From Lachnospiraceae bacterium (lineage in GTDB: Bacteria; Bacillota; Clostridia; Lachnospirales; Lachnospiraceae), in NCBI GenBank assembly GCA_016284175.1, contig JAEEOJ010000106.1, positions 1-48,525 on the forward strand: 48,525 bases of DNA. Direction: 5' to 3'. Shown one piece after another: positions 23,979-31,966 of the stretch. The translations under genes and the position numbers were made by a program. Positions within the stretch are counted from its first letter, which is position 1. The number at the start of each line of letters is the position of its first letter. The notes under the pieces are model-generated. The model searched no databases and was not told where the DNA came from. It was given only the letters and a program-made list of their open reading frames with translations.

Positions 23979-24944
23979 TTATTCTTCGACTCTCCATGGA
24001 TTGCCCGGATCGGAGTCTGTGGGATCCCAGTTGCGTCTCGGATCGTTACCGTCTATTCTGATGGGCTCGGGTTTTCCGAGAGGTCCGGGGTTATCCGGAT
24101 CGTCGTATATTTCAATTTGTGTACCTGCTTCGCAGTTCTCATATATCCACTGTGCATCTGCAGCGCAAAGTCTGACGCATCCATGCGAACAAACTGTTCC
24201 GAGTCTGTTGTATTCACCCCAGAGTAGTGTATCGGGATAACGCTTGTAGTACATTACGGAATGGAACCAGATGTGACCTGTAATTCTTCTTGCATACTGA
24301 CCTACAGTTCCTTCTTCGAACTGAAGCCATCTTGCCTGCTGACCCATTGAAAAAACTCCGATAGGTGTTGCGTTTCCTGTTGAGCAGACCATAGCTCTGT
24401 AGGGTACGGTATAGTTGCCTGCTTCGTCTTTGGAATAAATGGTGATACAGCAGGCCCTGCGGTTGATTTTGATGTAATATGTTGCATCTCCTGTAGCGAT
24501 TTTAGGAGGTGCCGTAGCATTTACAACCTGGCCTTCGAATGCCATACGACCTTCTTTTTTGCCGTATCTTTTGTAATGGTTGTAAAGCTGGTTTTCGTTT
24601 GTTCCGAAAACTGCGACTACATCGGGATAAGCTGCGGCATAAAATGTCGGGTCAAAAAGAGTTTTATCCTTCATGACTTTTACTGTGCCTACAGTTTCCT
24701 GGGAACCTGTGCATACACGACCTTCCTTGCTGCCGTAATTCACATAGTGTGCCCAGAGATCCTTTTCATTGTAGCCGAATGCAGCCTTTAAATCACCATA
24801 TGTATCCGCATAGTATATAGGATCGAAAATCGTGCCGTCAGGCATATTTAAAGGTGCTGCTTTTGACTCAAATTTAAGAGTCGTAAAAAGTCCGATTGTT
24901 GCCAAAAGTAAAAGAAACAATCGGAAAAAACTGAATTTTTTCAT
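23979..24944 (-). CDS. Secreted L,D-transpeptidase (YkuD) with two surface repeats
   Basis: A 321-residue exported protein. Residues 1-29 are a signal peptide ending near 'SKAA'. Two ~45-residue repeats follow (40-76 and 97-133) of the form 'FDPTFYAAAYPDV', 'HYKRYGKKEGR', found in many clostridial surface proteins. The YkuD domain (~155-282) has His228 ('IWFHSVMYY') and the catalytic 'SHGCVRL' with His254 and Cys256, which form 3-3 peptidoglycan cross-links. The tail is Pro/Asp-rich. The start was moved to ATG 24944 because GGAGGGG lies just upstream and the signal peptide then begins properly. Confidence 0.93.
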   Translation of the reverse strand: MKKFSFFRLFLLLLATIGLFTTLKFESKAAPLNMPDGTIFDPIYYADTYGDLKAAFGYNEKDLWAHYVNYGSKEGRVCTGSQETVGTVKVMKDKTLFDPTFYAAAYPDVVAVFGTNENQLYNHYKRYGKKEGRMAFEGQVVNATAPPKIATGDATYYIKINRRACCITIYSKDEAGNYTVPYRAMVCSTGNATPIGVFSMGQQARWLQFEEGTVGQYARRITGHIWFHSVMYYKRYPDTLLWGEYNRLGTVCSHGCVRLCAADAQWIYENCEAGTQIEIYDDPDNPGPLGKPEPIRIDGNDPRRNWDPTDSDPGNPWRVEE

Positions 24945-24975
24945 TACATATCCCCTCCACTTAACGTGTAAGAGA

Positions 24976-25004
24976 ATTCTACCACAATTAATATAAATAT
25001 ACAA
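24976..25004 (-). promoter_or_regulatory. Candidate promoter for the L,D-transpeptidase operon
   Basis: On the minus strand TTGTAT (24999-25004) and TAGAAT (24976-24981) are 17 bases apart, with TG one base before the -10. Confidence 0.55.
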
Positions 25005-25040
25005 TTACAGTTAAATATATATAATGGACTGAAAAATCAG

Positions 25041-25056
25041 TTTATGATATCATAAA
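25041..25056. promoter_or_regulatory. Perfect 16-bp palindrome between divergent genes
   Basis: TTTATGATATCATAAA is a perfect palindrome 45 bases before the spermidine-synthase-like ATG and beyond the divergent L,D-transpeptidase promoter. It could bind a dimeric regulator; AT-richness makes chance possible. Confidence 0.35.
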
Positions 25057-25101
25057 AGCGCTTGTTTAAAACTTGAAGTAAAACGAAAAAGGGATATAAA
25101 A

Positions 25102-26724
25102 ATGGCTGATATTGAAAAAAGACCGATACTTAAAAACAGAGTTTATCTTTACTTAACCGAGTTCTTTGCCGGAATGTCGGTAATGGCTGTAGAGCTGGGT
25201 GCATCAAGACTTCTTGCACCGTACTTTTCGTCGTCTCAGATTGTATGGACGATTATCATCGGAACCATCATGATAGCAATGGCGCTCGGAAATATTTACG
25301 GCGGAAGAGCTGCTGATAAAAACCCCAACCCCGACAGACTCTATGCGAGAATAATCATTGCGGCAATCTGGATTGCGCTTATTCCCGTGCTCGGCAAATA
25401 TGTCATCGTCTTGATTTCCGGAATTCTTATCTTTGCGGTTAACAAAAATTTCCTTATCATCGCAGGTTTTGTGGCTTGCATGGTAATCTTTGTATTCCCG
25501 CTTTTCTTACTCGGAACGGTTACGCCGTCGCTCGTAAAATATACAGTCGACAATCTTGACGACAACGGAAAGCTTGTAGGAAATCTTAATGCAGCCAACA
25601 CCATCGGAAGCATCATCGGTACATTTGTGCCGACTTTTATAAGTATCCCTGCAGTCGGAACATCGATAACATTTTTGATTTTCGCAGGTATCCTTTTGAT
25701 TCTTTCAGCGGTTTATTTTATAACATCCAAAATCAGCATGAAGAAAATCAAAAGACTCCCTGCAAGTATTGTGATTTTTGCTCTTTGCTGTACATTCGGA
25801 TGGAAGAGCAATTTCGCTTTCTGGCAGAATAATCTCCTGTATGAAGGCGAGTCAATATACAACTATCTTCAGGTTTATGACGACGACAGAGCGATTTATT
25901 TTTCAACGAACGTGCTCTTCGGAATTCAGTCCGTATATCTAAAAGAAAAAGGCCTCACGGGCTACTATTACGACTTCGCTATGGCGGCTCCTTTTATGAG
26001 CGGTGTCAATGAAAAGGATGCGCTCGACATTCTGATTTTAGGCAACGGAACAGGCACCTTTGCGACACAGTGCGAAAGATATTTTGACAAGGATCTTCAC
26101 ATCACGGGTGTTGAAATAGATGATAAAATCACGAAGCTTGCAAAAGAATATTTCGAACTTCCCGAAGACGTGGAAGTCATTACATACGACGGCAGAGCGT
26201 ATTTAAACGCAATAGATAAAAAATACGACGTAATCATGGTGGATGCGTATCAGGACATCACAATTCCTTTTCAGATGTCTTCGATTGAATTCTTCACGCT
26301 CGTAAAAGAACACTTAAAAGACGACGGCGTGATGGTCGTAAACATGAACATGAAAAGTAATGCAAAAGGCGGTATAAACGATTATCTTTCCGATACTATC
26401 TGCCAGGTATTTTCAGAGAGTTACTATGCTGATACATCTGCACTTGGGAACCGTGAGTTTTATGCATCAAACAATCCCGAAATGCTTGATGTTTTTGCAA
26501 AGAATGTAGAACTTGAAGAAGACGAAAGTCTTTTGTTTATGATGAACAGAGTTTCAGACAGACTCACGGAATACGAGGCAGGCGACCTTGTGATGACTGA
26601 TGACAAAGCACCGGTGGAATTGCTTGGTATGAAAGTTATCGACGAACTTATTCAGACAGAAATGGCTTATTACAAAGGAGTTTTCAAAGAGGGCGGAATC
26701 AAAGCCGTCATTGAAAATCTGTAA
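25102..26724 (+). CDS. Spermidine synthase-like protein with N-terminal membrane domain
   Basis: A 540-residue fusion. The N-terminal ~235 residues hold about six or seven membrane helices ('FFAGMSVMAVELGASRLLAP', 'IVWTIIIGTIMIAMALGNIY'), as in MFS-like fused spermidine synthases. Residues ~290-480 form a SAM-type methyltransferase fold with 'DILILGNGTGTFATQCERYF', 'ITGVEIDDKI', 'TYDGRAYLN' and 'VIMVDAYQD'. Catalytic polyamine-synthase residues partly match, but the real product is uncertain. GGGATA precedes the ATG. The MATE gene starts 2 bases after its stop, so they are cotranscribed. Confidence 0.85.
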   Translation: MADIEKRPILKNRVYLYLTEFFAGMSVMAVELGASRLLAPYFSSSQIVWTIIIGTIMIAMALGNIYGGRAADKNPNPDRLYARIIIAAIWIALIPVLGKYVIVLISGILIFAVNKNFLIIAGFVACMVIFVFPLFLLGTVTPSLVKYTVDNLDDNGKLVGNLNAANTIGSIIGTFVPTFISIPAVGTSITFLIFAGILLILSAVYFITSKISMKKIKRLPASIVIFALCCTFGWKSNFAFWQNNLLYEGESIYNYLQVYDDDRAIYFSTNVLFGIQSVYLKEKGLTGYYYDFAMAAPFMSGVNEKDALDILILGNGTGTFATQCERYFDKDLHITGVEIDDKITKLAKEYFELPEDVEVITYDGRAYLNAIDKKYDVIMVDAYQDITIPFQMSSIEFFTLVKEHLKDDGVMVVNMNMKSNAKGGINDYLSDTICQVFSESYYADTSALGNREFYASNNPEMLDVFAKNVELEEDESLLFMMNRVSDRLTEYEAGDLVMTDDKAPVELLGMKVIDELIQTEMAYYKGVFKEGGIKAVIENL

Positions 26725-26726
26725 AT

Positions 26727-28100
26727 ATGACGCAGGAAGATAAATTTATCAAAATGACAACTGAGCCCATACCGAAATTAGTCGGACGTCTCGCAGTACC
26801 GACTATTTTAAGTATGCTTGTCACATCCTTTTACAACATGGTTGACACATACTTCGTGGGCAAAATAAATACTTCCGCATCGGGTGCCGTAGGCATTGTT
26901 TTTTCGCTGATGGCAATCATTCAGGCATTCGGATTTATGTTCGGGCACGGCTCGGGCAATTTTCTTGCAAGAAAGCTCGGAGAGCAGAAAAACGATGAAG
27001 CGGAGATAATAGCCAACGCGGGCTTTGCTTTTGCGTTTTCGTTTGGCATCATCCTTGCTGCAGTAGGTCTTTTAAATCTTGACAGACTTGCGTATCTTTT
27101 AGGATCTACAGATACTATCCTTCCTTATGCGCGTTCTTACATGGGACCGATTTTGATCGGTGCTCCGTGGATGATGGCATCCATAGTTTTAAACAACGAA
27201 ATCAGATATCAGGGCAACGCAAAAACCGCGATGTTCGGTATCATGGCGGGCGCAGTAATAAATATCGGCCTTGATCCGCTCCTCATGTTCACATTTAAAC
27301 TCGGCATTATGGGCGCCGCAATCGCGACGATTTCCGGACAGTTCATAAGCTTTATCATTCTTCTTTTGACCACGCGAAGAGCGGGCAATATAAAGATTAC
27401 TCTTAAAAGAAACCCATTCGCATTCAGATTCCTTTGGGAGATTGTTTCCGGCGGACTTCCCTCACTTTTCAGACAGGGACTCGCAAGTATTTCAGGCATC
27501 ATGTTAAATGTTGTGGCTAAAAGAGTCGCAGGTCCCGAGTTTGCCGATGCAACCATCGCTGGTATGGCGATAGTCGGTAAAATCAGCATGTCGCTTAACT
27601 CCTTCGTAATCGGTTTCGGTCAGGGTTTCCAGCCTGTGTGTAGCTTTAACTTCGGTGCGGCCAAATACAAGCGCGTAAAAGAAGCGTTTCTTTTCTCCGT
27701 AAAAGTTTGCGCGGGTCTTATGGTTGTTGTAGGCGCCGCCTGTTTCGTCTTCGCTCCGCAGATAGTCGAACTTTTCAGAAAAGGCGATGCAATGGTAATT
27801 GAAGTCGGCTCCTTTGCGCTTCGTGCACAGTGTGTAACATATGTTTTCGGAGTGTGGATTATCCTTACCAATATGCTTTTGCAGGCTTCAGGCAGAGCGT
27901 TTGGCGCGACAGTTATTTCATCCTGCCGCTCGGGACTCTGTTTCATTCCCGTTATACTTGTACTTCCTCTTTTCCTTGGAATTACAGGTGTTCAGATTTC
28001 TCAGGCAGTGGCTGACATGATAGCATTTTTCATCTCGCTCGGAGGCGGACTTTACTTTCTTAGAAAATTAGACAGGTCCGAAGGTTCGGTTATAAAGTAA
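26727..28100 (+). CDS. MATE family efflux transporter
   Basis: A 457-residue multi-pass transporter of the multidrug and toxic compound extrusion family, with ~12 helices in two halves. Signatures are 'VPTILSMLVTSFYNMVDTYF', 'GHGSGNFLARKLGE', 'NIGLDPLLMF' and 'VIGFGQGFQPVCSFNFGA'. It exports cationic compounds or metabolites with Na+ or H+. Its close linkage to the polyamine-synthase-like gene suggests, without proof, that substrate and exporter are related. Confidence 0.93.
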   Translation: MTQEDKFIKMTTEPIPKLVGRLAVPTILSMLVTSFYNMVDTYFVGKINTSASGAVGIVFSLMAIIQAFGFMFGHGSGNFLARKLGEQKNDEAEIIANAGFAFAFSFGIILAAVGLLNLDRLAYLLGSTDTILPYARSYMGPILIGAPWMMASIVLNNEIRYQGNAKTAMFGIMAGAVINIGLDPLLMFTFKLGIMGAAIATISGQFISFIILLLTTRRAGNIKITLKRNPFAFRFLWEIVSGGLPSLFRQGLASISGIMLNVVAKRVAGPEFADATIAGMAIVGKISMSLNSFVIGFGQGFQPVCSFNFGAAKYKRVKEAFLFSVKVCAGLMVVVGAACFVFAPQIVELFRKGDAMVIEVGSFALRAQCVTYVFGVWIILTNMLLQASGRAFGATVISSCRSGLCFIPVILVLPLFLGITGVQISQAVADMIAFFISLGGGLYFLRKLDRSEGSVIK

Positions 28101-28161
28101 ATCAGAAAAATATGGCTTTTAAATTGCCGTAAAATCAATAGAATTTTGAACTGCCTATATT

Positions 28162-28167
28162 TATAAT
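28162..28167 (+). promoter_or_regulatory. Candidate -10 box for the zinc-ribbon repeat protein gene
   Basis: A consensus TATAAT 53 bases before the ATG; no well-spaced -35 is seen. Confidence 0.3.
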
Positions 28168-28220
28168 ATAAAGTGAGTAAAAAGGGTGATTTCAGAACTT
28201 AACGGTTTTGGAGGGATGAT

Positions 28221-29777
28221 ATGAATATTAAGTGCAATTATTGTGGCGAAATGTTTGACGAGACACTGGAAAAGTGTCCTTCCTGTGGTGCGCCCAACAG
28301 CAATGTTAAGCGCTCAACAGTCGATCAGCCGACCACAATCGAAGAATTAAAAGACTGGTACAGATCAAAGGGACTGCCGTCCTATGAGACTACCAGATTT
28401 TTTATTGGCATAGACTACAAGGGTCCGAGAGCATTCGGTATCTACAAAGACGAGCATACAGGTAAGTGTGTCGTATATAAAAACAAAGGCAACGGTGAGC
28501 GCGCTATAAGATATCAGGGTACTGATGAAGCATATGCCGTAAATGAACTCTTCATGCGTCTTAAGCAGGAAATTCTTGAGCAGAAGTCAAGAAATCTTGA
28601 CATCAGAAGTTCAGCTTACATTACTCCAAAAGAGAGACAGGCTATAGAGGAAGAAAAAGAAGAGGCTTATAAAACTTTTATCCGTAAAGAAATCACCAAA
28701 GAGGAAGCCGCGAGAGAGGCATATCTGCGTTTTAAGGGTGAAGCAGAATACGAACATAGACGTAATAAAACCATCGTTGCGGGAATAATCGTGGCAGTGG
28801 TTATCTGTCTGATTTTCGGTTACGCCACTTTTAGGGCATACGTAAAAAAGCAAATAGTCAATGCAGGTTATTACAAATATAACAACGAAGTATATTATCA
28901 CGGAAGCACCGATGAGTATTCATACTGGTTTAAGTATGATACGGCCGATAATGACTGGTATTCAGAAAATGTATATGATTTACCTCTGGTCGACAAACTG
29001 CATTCACGAAAGTATTTTGTTTCGGAGGAGGATTATTCCGATCTTGGCTGTTCGGATGTTAAAGATTCTGTAGATTATAAGATTGCTGTTTATGGAACCG
29101 CCATAAGTCCGGGATATTATAAGTATGGCGACCATTACTATTATCATGCAGAAAACGACAACTCATTAGGATGGTTTAAATTCAATAATGTGAAAATGGA
29201 TTGGGATTATTCCACATCTTCTAACCTACCGGAAGCACTGCAGCACCAGTATTCGGCCGTTGAATATTCTTACGATTTTACTTTTAATGGGGAAAGGTAT
29301 CATCCTTTCACGGATGTTAAGCAATCCCAAGCATATAAAATCACTTATCCCGCGGAATTTGCCTCGTATCCTAAAGAAAGTAAAGATGAAGGCTATTACA
29401 GCAAAGACGGTAAAATATATTATCATAATGATTCTTATGCCTCCAAAAACTGGTATGAATACAACAGTACTACAAAACAGTGGAATCAGTCTTACCAGGT
29501 GCCGGATGATGTTGAATCCTACTCGCCGAATTATTCCGGTATAAAGGACTTTACAGAAACAGAATACTACTTCGATGCCCATCCATGGGAAAAAAATTCG
29601 GATAGTTCGGGTAACAATTATTCATACAGTTCGAATTCTAACAGCGGATCTAAAACTTCTTCCGACAGCTGGTGGAGCTCAAGTTCCGACAGCTCATGGG
29701 ACAATGATTCGTCATGGAGCTGGAGCAGTTCTGATTCATGGGATTCGGGTTCGACCGACTGGAGCAGCGACTGGTAA
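28221..29777 (+). CDS. Zinc-ribbon membrane protein with Tyr-rich repeats and Ser/Trp tail
   Basis: A 518-residue protein. A zinc ribbon opens it (Cys5, Cys8, Cys19, Cys22), then a cytosolic region and a charged helix (~135-180). A single membrane helix lies at ~184-206. Outside are three ~75-90-residue repeats, each starting 'GYYKY' or 'GYYSK', followed by 'YYH' and a 'WFKY'/'WYEY' segment ('GYYKYNNEVYYHGSTDEYSY', 'GYYKYGDHYYYHAENDNSLG', 'GYYSKDGKIYYHNDSYASKN'). The last ~50 residues are Ser/Asp/Trp low-complexity ('SWSWSSSDSWDSG'). The architecture suggests a sensor or envelope protein; I recognise no named family. GGAGGGATG precedes the start. Confidence 0.82.
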   Translation: MNIKCNYCGEMFDETLEKCPSCGAPNSNVKRSTVDQPTTIEELKDWYRSKGLPSYETTRFFIGIDYKGPRAFGIYKDEHTGKCVVYKNKGNGERAIRYQGTDEAYAVNELFMRLKQEILEQKSRNLDIRSSAYITPKERQAIEEEKEEAYKTFIRKEITKEEAAREAYLRFKGEAEYEHRRNKTIVAGIIVAVVICLIFGYATFRAYVKKQIVNAGYYKYNNEVYYHGSTDEYSYWFKYDTADNDWYSENVYDLPLVDKLHSRKYFVSEEDYSDLGCSDVKDSVDYKIAVYGTAISPGYYKYGDHYYYHAENDNSLGWFKFNNVKMDWDYSTSSNLPEALQHQYSAVEYSYDFTFNGERYHPFTDVKQSQAYKITYPAEFASYPKESKDEGYYSKDGKIYYHNDSYASKNWYEYNSTTKQWNQSYQVPDDVESYSPNYSGIKDFTETEYYFDAHPWEKNSDSSGNNYSYSSNSNSGSKTSSDSWWSSSSDSSWDNDSSWSWSSSDSWDSGSTDWSSDW

Positions 29778-29792
29778 AGATGGAGAAAAAAC

Positions 29793-30272
29793 ATGGAAAC
29801 AAAAGTTAAAAAGACTCCCGTACTTTCCACACTCTGCCACATCATAAAAGATGACTGTTATCTTATGATGCACAGGGTCAAAAAAGAAAATGACATCAAC
29901 AAAGACAAGTGGATCGGAGTGGGCGGTAAATTCGAATATGGTGAAAGTCCGGAAGAGTGTCTTTTACGAGAAGTAAAAGAAGAAACGGGCCTCACATTAC
30001 TTAATTACAAATTCAGAGGAATCGTGACATTCTGCTATGGCGAGGACGTCGTCGAATACATGCATCTTTTTGATGCGGATGAATTCGAGGGTGAGCTTAC
30101 CGACTGCGATGAGGGCGAACTTGTCTGGGTGCCCATAAAAGATGTTTGCGACCTTCCAATCTGGGAAGGCGATAAGATCTTTTTTAAACTTTTGGCAGAA
30201 AACGCCGATGTCTTTTCATTAAAGCTTGTTTATGATACCGATGACACGCTAAAGGAAGCAGTTGTTTACTGA
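29793..30272 (+). CDS. Nudix hydrolase, MutT/8-oxo-dGTPase-like
   Basis: A 159-residue Nudix protein with the box 'GGKFEYGESPEECLLREVKE' then 'ETGL'. Upstream 'KWIGVGGKFE' and 'YLMMHRVKKENDINKDKW' are typical of clostridial 8-oxo-dGTP diphosphatase-like proteins, which sanitise oxidised nucleotides or hydrolyse similar phosphates. A GGAG site precedes the ATG, 15 bases after the previous stop, so it is probably translated from the same mRNA. Confidence 0.9.
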   Translation: METKVKKTPVLSTLCHIIKDDCYLMMHRVKKENDINKDKWIGVGGKFEYGESPEECLLREVKEETGLTLLNYKFRGIVTFCYGEDVVEYMHLFDADEFEGELTDCDEGELVWVPIKDVCDLPIWEGDKIFFKLLAENADVFSLKLVYDTDDTLKEAVVY

Positions 30273-30284
30273 CAGCCGTAAAAA

Positions 30285-30293
30285 TGGTAAAAT
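30285..30293 (+). promoter_or_regulatory. Extended -10 promoter for the small membrane protein/GTPase unit
   Basis: TGGTAAAAT, the same extended -10 sequence seen at 16412 and, on the minus strand, at 44936. It is 39 bases before the ATG at 30332. Confidence 0.45.
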
Positions 30294-30331
30294 ATATAGT
30301 TGTGGGTATGTAAAAACCTTGGAGGTTACTT

Positions 30332-30520
30332 ATGGAAGAGAAGAATTCAAGTATAGTCTATTATGTCCTGATAACGATCATCGTGACGGGATTGTCTATT
30401 TTGCTTGCGCCGAAGTTAATCAATGCATGTTCGTCGTATATTTATAAAAAGCAGAAACCCAAAGTAAACGTAAAATTTGATAAGAACTACGGACCCAGAA
30501 TCGTAAAGAAGAGAAAGTAG
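30332..30520 (+). CDS. Small single-pass membrane protein
   Basis: A 62-residue protein with one hydrophobic helix (residues ~8-27, 'IVYYVLITIIVTGLSILLAP') and a basic tail ('KKQKPKVNV', 'RIVKKRK'). TTGGAGG lies 8 bases before the ATG. The GTPase gene begins 14 bases after its stop, so the two are likely co-expressed; it may anchor or partner that GTPase. No family is recognised. Confidence 0.75.
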   Translation: MEEKNSSIVYYVLITIIVTGLSILLAPKLINACSSYIYKKQKPKVNVKFDKNYGPRIVKKRK

Positions 30521-30534
30521 GAGGCAGAAGCAGC

Positions 30535-31707
30535 ATGGATGCTTTAATGACGGAAAATGTAGCGGAGAAAATAATGGCAGCGATCAGAGATGTTCAAAAG
30601 AATATGACCAAACTGAATATCATGGTTATGGGAAAGACGGGTGCCGGCAAAAGTACCCTTATTAACAATGTGTTCAGCAGAAATCTCGCACAGACAGGTA
30701 TCGGAAAGCCTGTAACACAGTCCATTCGTAAATACGAGATAGAGGATTTCCCTCTGGCAATTTATGATACGCCCGGTCTTGAACTCGGCGGAGAAAATGC
30801 CATCGACGAGCTCCTAAAAGAATCAAAAGAAGTTCTTTCAAAGGGTGCAATGCGCGGTATTTCCGAATCGATTCACTGTATCTGGTACTGTGTTTCCACA
30901 CCTTCTCATCGTTTCGAAGAGGCTGAGGTTGAGTTTATCAAGAAATTTCTCGATGAAGCTAACGAATTCTGTGTACCCGTAATCATCGTGCTTACACAGT
31001 CTTATTCAAAGAAAGATGCCAAGGCTTTAATGTCGGAAATCGAAAAAGAGAACTTAAATGTGGTTCAGATTGTTCCCGTACTTGCACAGGACGTGGATAT
31101 TGACGAAGAATACGTAATTAAGGCATACGGCCTTGATACACTGATAGATATTGTTAACAATGTAATTCCCGAGGCTTTGAGAAATACTCTTGCGGCTGTT
31201 CAAAAGGCAAGCCTTAAGATGAAATTAAGAAAAGCCAACGCAATCGTTGCCACAGCGGCAGCAGCTGCAGCGGCTACCGGCGCTATTCCTATTCCTTTTA
31301 CGGATGCGGCAGTGCTTGTTCCCGAGCAGATTGGTATGATTGCATCAATTACCGCAGTATTTGGTATTCCTCTCGAAAAGGCAACCGTTACGGCAATTCT
31401 TTCGGCTACAATCGGAACCGTCGGTACTACCGTAATGGGTAAAACCGTTGTTTCAGGCCTTCTTAAGATGATTCCCGGTGTCGGATCAATTGCGGGCGGT
31501 GTTATTTCCGCATCTGTTGCGGCAGCGCTTACAGCAGCTCTCGGCGAAGCCTACATCGCTATCATGATGATGGTTTCAAAGGGCGAAATGAGTGTATCCG
31601 AGCTTGATACCGACGAAGGAAAAGCCAAGATTGCCGGCATATTCAAATCAAAACTTGGCCTTAAGAGAAATGCAAAAGGCAAGCCCGTTGACGAGGAAGA
31701 AGAATAA
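30535..31707 (+). CDS. Era-like GTPase with C-terminal DUF697-type membrane domain
   Basis: A 390-residue P-loop GTPase. G1 is 'GKTGAGKST' (33-41) and G3 'DTPG' (78-81). The G4 position reads 'LTQSYSKKDA' instead of the usual NKxD, so guanine specificity may be relaxed. The C-terminal part has three Ala/Gly-rich hydrophobic stretches ('ATAAAAAAATGAIPIPFTDA', 'SATIGTVGTTVMGKTVVSGL', 'GGVISASVAAALTAALGEA') like the DUF697 domain of YcjF-type proteins. It ends in an acidic tail. AGGAGG lies 10 bases upstream. The role is unknown; such proteins are often linked to envelope stress or membrane remodelling. Confidence 0.85.
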   Translation: MDALMTENVAEKIMAAIRDVQKNMTKLNIMVMGKTGAGKSTLINNVFSRNLAQTGIGKPVTQSIRKYEIEDFPLAIYDTPGLELGGENAIDELLKESKEVLSKGAMRGISESIHCIWYCVSTPSHRFEEAEVEFIKKFLDEANEFCVPVIIVLTQSYSKKDAKALMSEIEKENLNVVQIVPVLAQDVDIDEEYVIKAYGLDTLIDIVNNVIPEALRNTLAAVQKASLKMKLRKANAIVATAAAAAAATGAIPIPFTDAAVLVPEQIGMIASITAVFGIPLEKATVTAILSATIGTVGTTVMGKTVVSGLLKMIPGVGSIAGGVISASVAAALTAALGEAYIAIMMMVSKGEMSVSELDTDEGKAKIAGIFKSKLGLKRNAKGKPVDEEEE

Positions 31708-31714
31708 AAAAGTA

Positions 31715-31744
31715 TTGACTATTCTTATGTAGACGGATTAAGAT
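31715..31744 (+). promoter_or_regulatory. Candidate promoter of the aromatic amino acid operon
   Basis: TTGACT (31715-31720) and TAAGAT (31739-31744) with an 18-base spacer, 22 bases before the leader peptide ATG. Confidence 0.55.
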
Positions 31745-31765
31745 ATGTTTGTTTGGAGAAAAACA

Positions 31766-31888
31766 ATGAACGCTATCGGCATAAATTCCAAATTAAACAA
31801 CGGTTTCTATTACTTTATTCAGGCCTACTTTTACGTAAGCCTTTTTGCCTTTTACTTTTCTAAGAATAATTATGGGCGTACCGAATAA
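31766..31888 (+). CDS. Phe/Tyr-rich leader peptide (attenuator) of the aromatic operon
   Basis: A 40-codon frame with a good ribosome site (GGAG, 7 bases before ATG 31766). Twelve of 40 residues are aromatic (6 Phe, 6 Tyr, no Trp); 11 of them fall in residues 14-31, 'FYYFIQAYFYVSLFAFYF'. It ends 32 bases before an intrinsic terminator that precedes pheA. This is the layout of a transcription-attenuation leader peptide: stalling at Phe or Tyr codons would let the operon be transcribed. The bases around its stop codon (31881-31888) can pair with 31930-31937 (7 Watson-Crick pairs plus one G-U), which would break the terminator. Peptide synthesis and regulation are inferred, not shown. Confidence 0.8.
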   Translation: MNAIGINSKLNNGFYYFIQAYFYVSLFAFYFSKNNYGRTE

Positions 31889-31920
31889 AGAATAGATGCT
31901 GACTAAATGTGATTATGTTT

Positions 31921-31951
31921 GCACTGTCCTTGTTCGGGGCAGTGCTTTTTT
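31921..31951 (+). terminator. Attenuator terminator before pheA
   Basis: GCACTGTCC (31921-31929) pairs with GGGCAGTGC (31937-31945; one T-G pair), followed by six T residues. It ends 15 bases before the pheA ATG, so it must be read through for the operon to be expressed. Confidence 0.9.
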
Positions 31952-31966
31952 ATGAGGTGAAATGAA

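Noticed and set aside
24945..25004. N-terminal extension of the L,D-transpeptidase
   Set aside because: It would bury the signal peptide and ignores the GGAGGGG site before ATG 24944.
31821..31846. AGGC/GCCT hairpin followed by T-run within the leader peptide as a terminator
   Set aside because: The stem is only 4 plus 3 pairs with a mismatch; too weak for termination, though it may pause polymerase.
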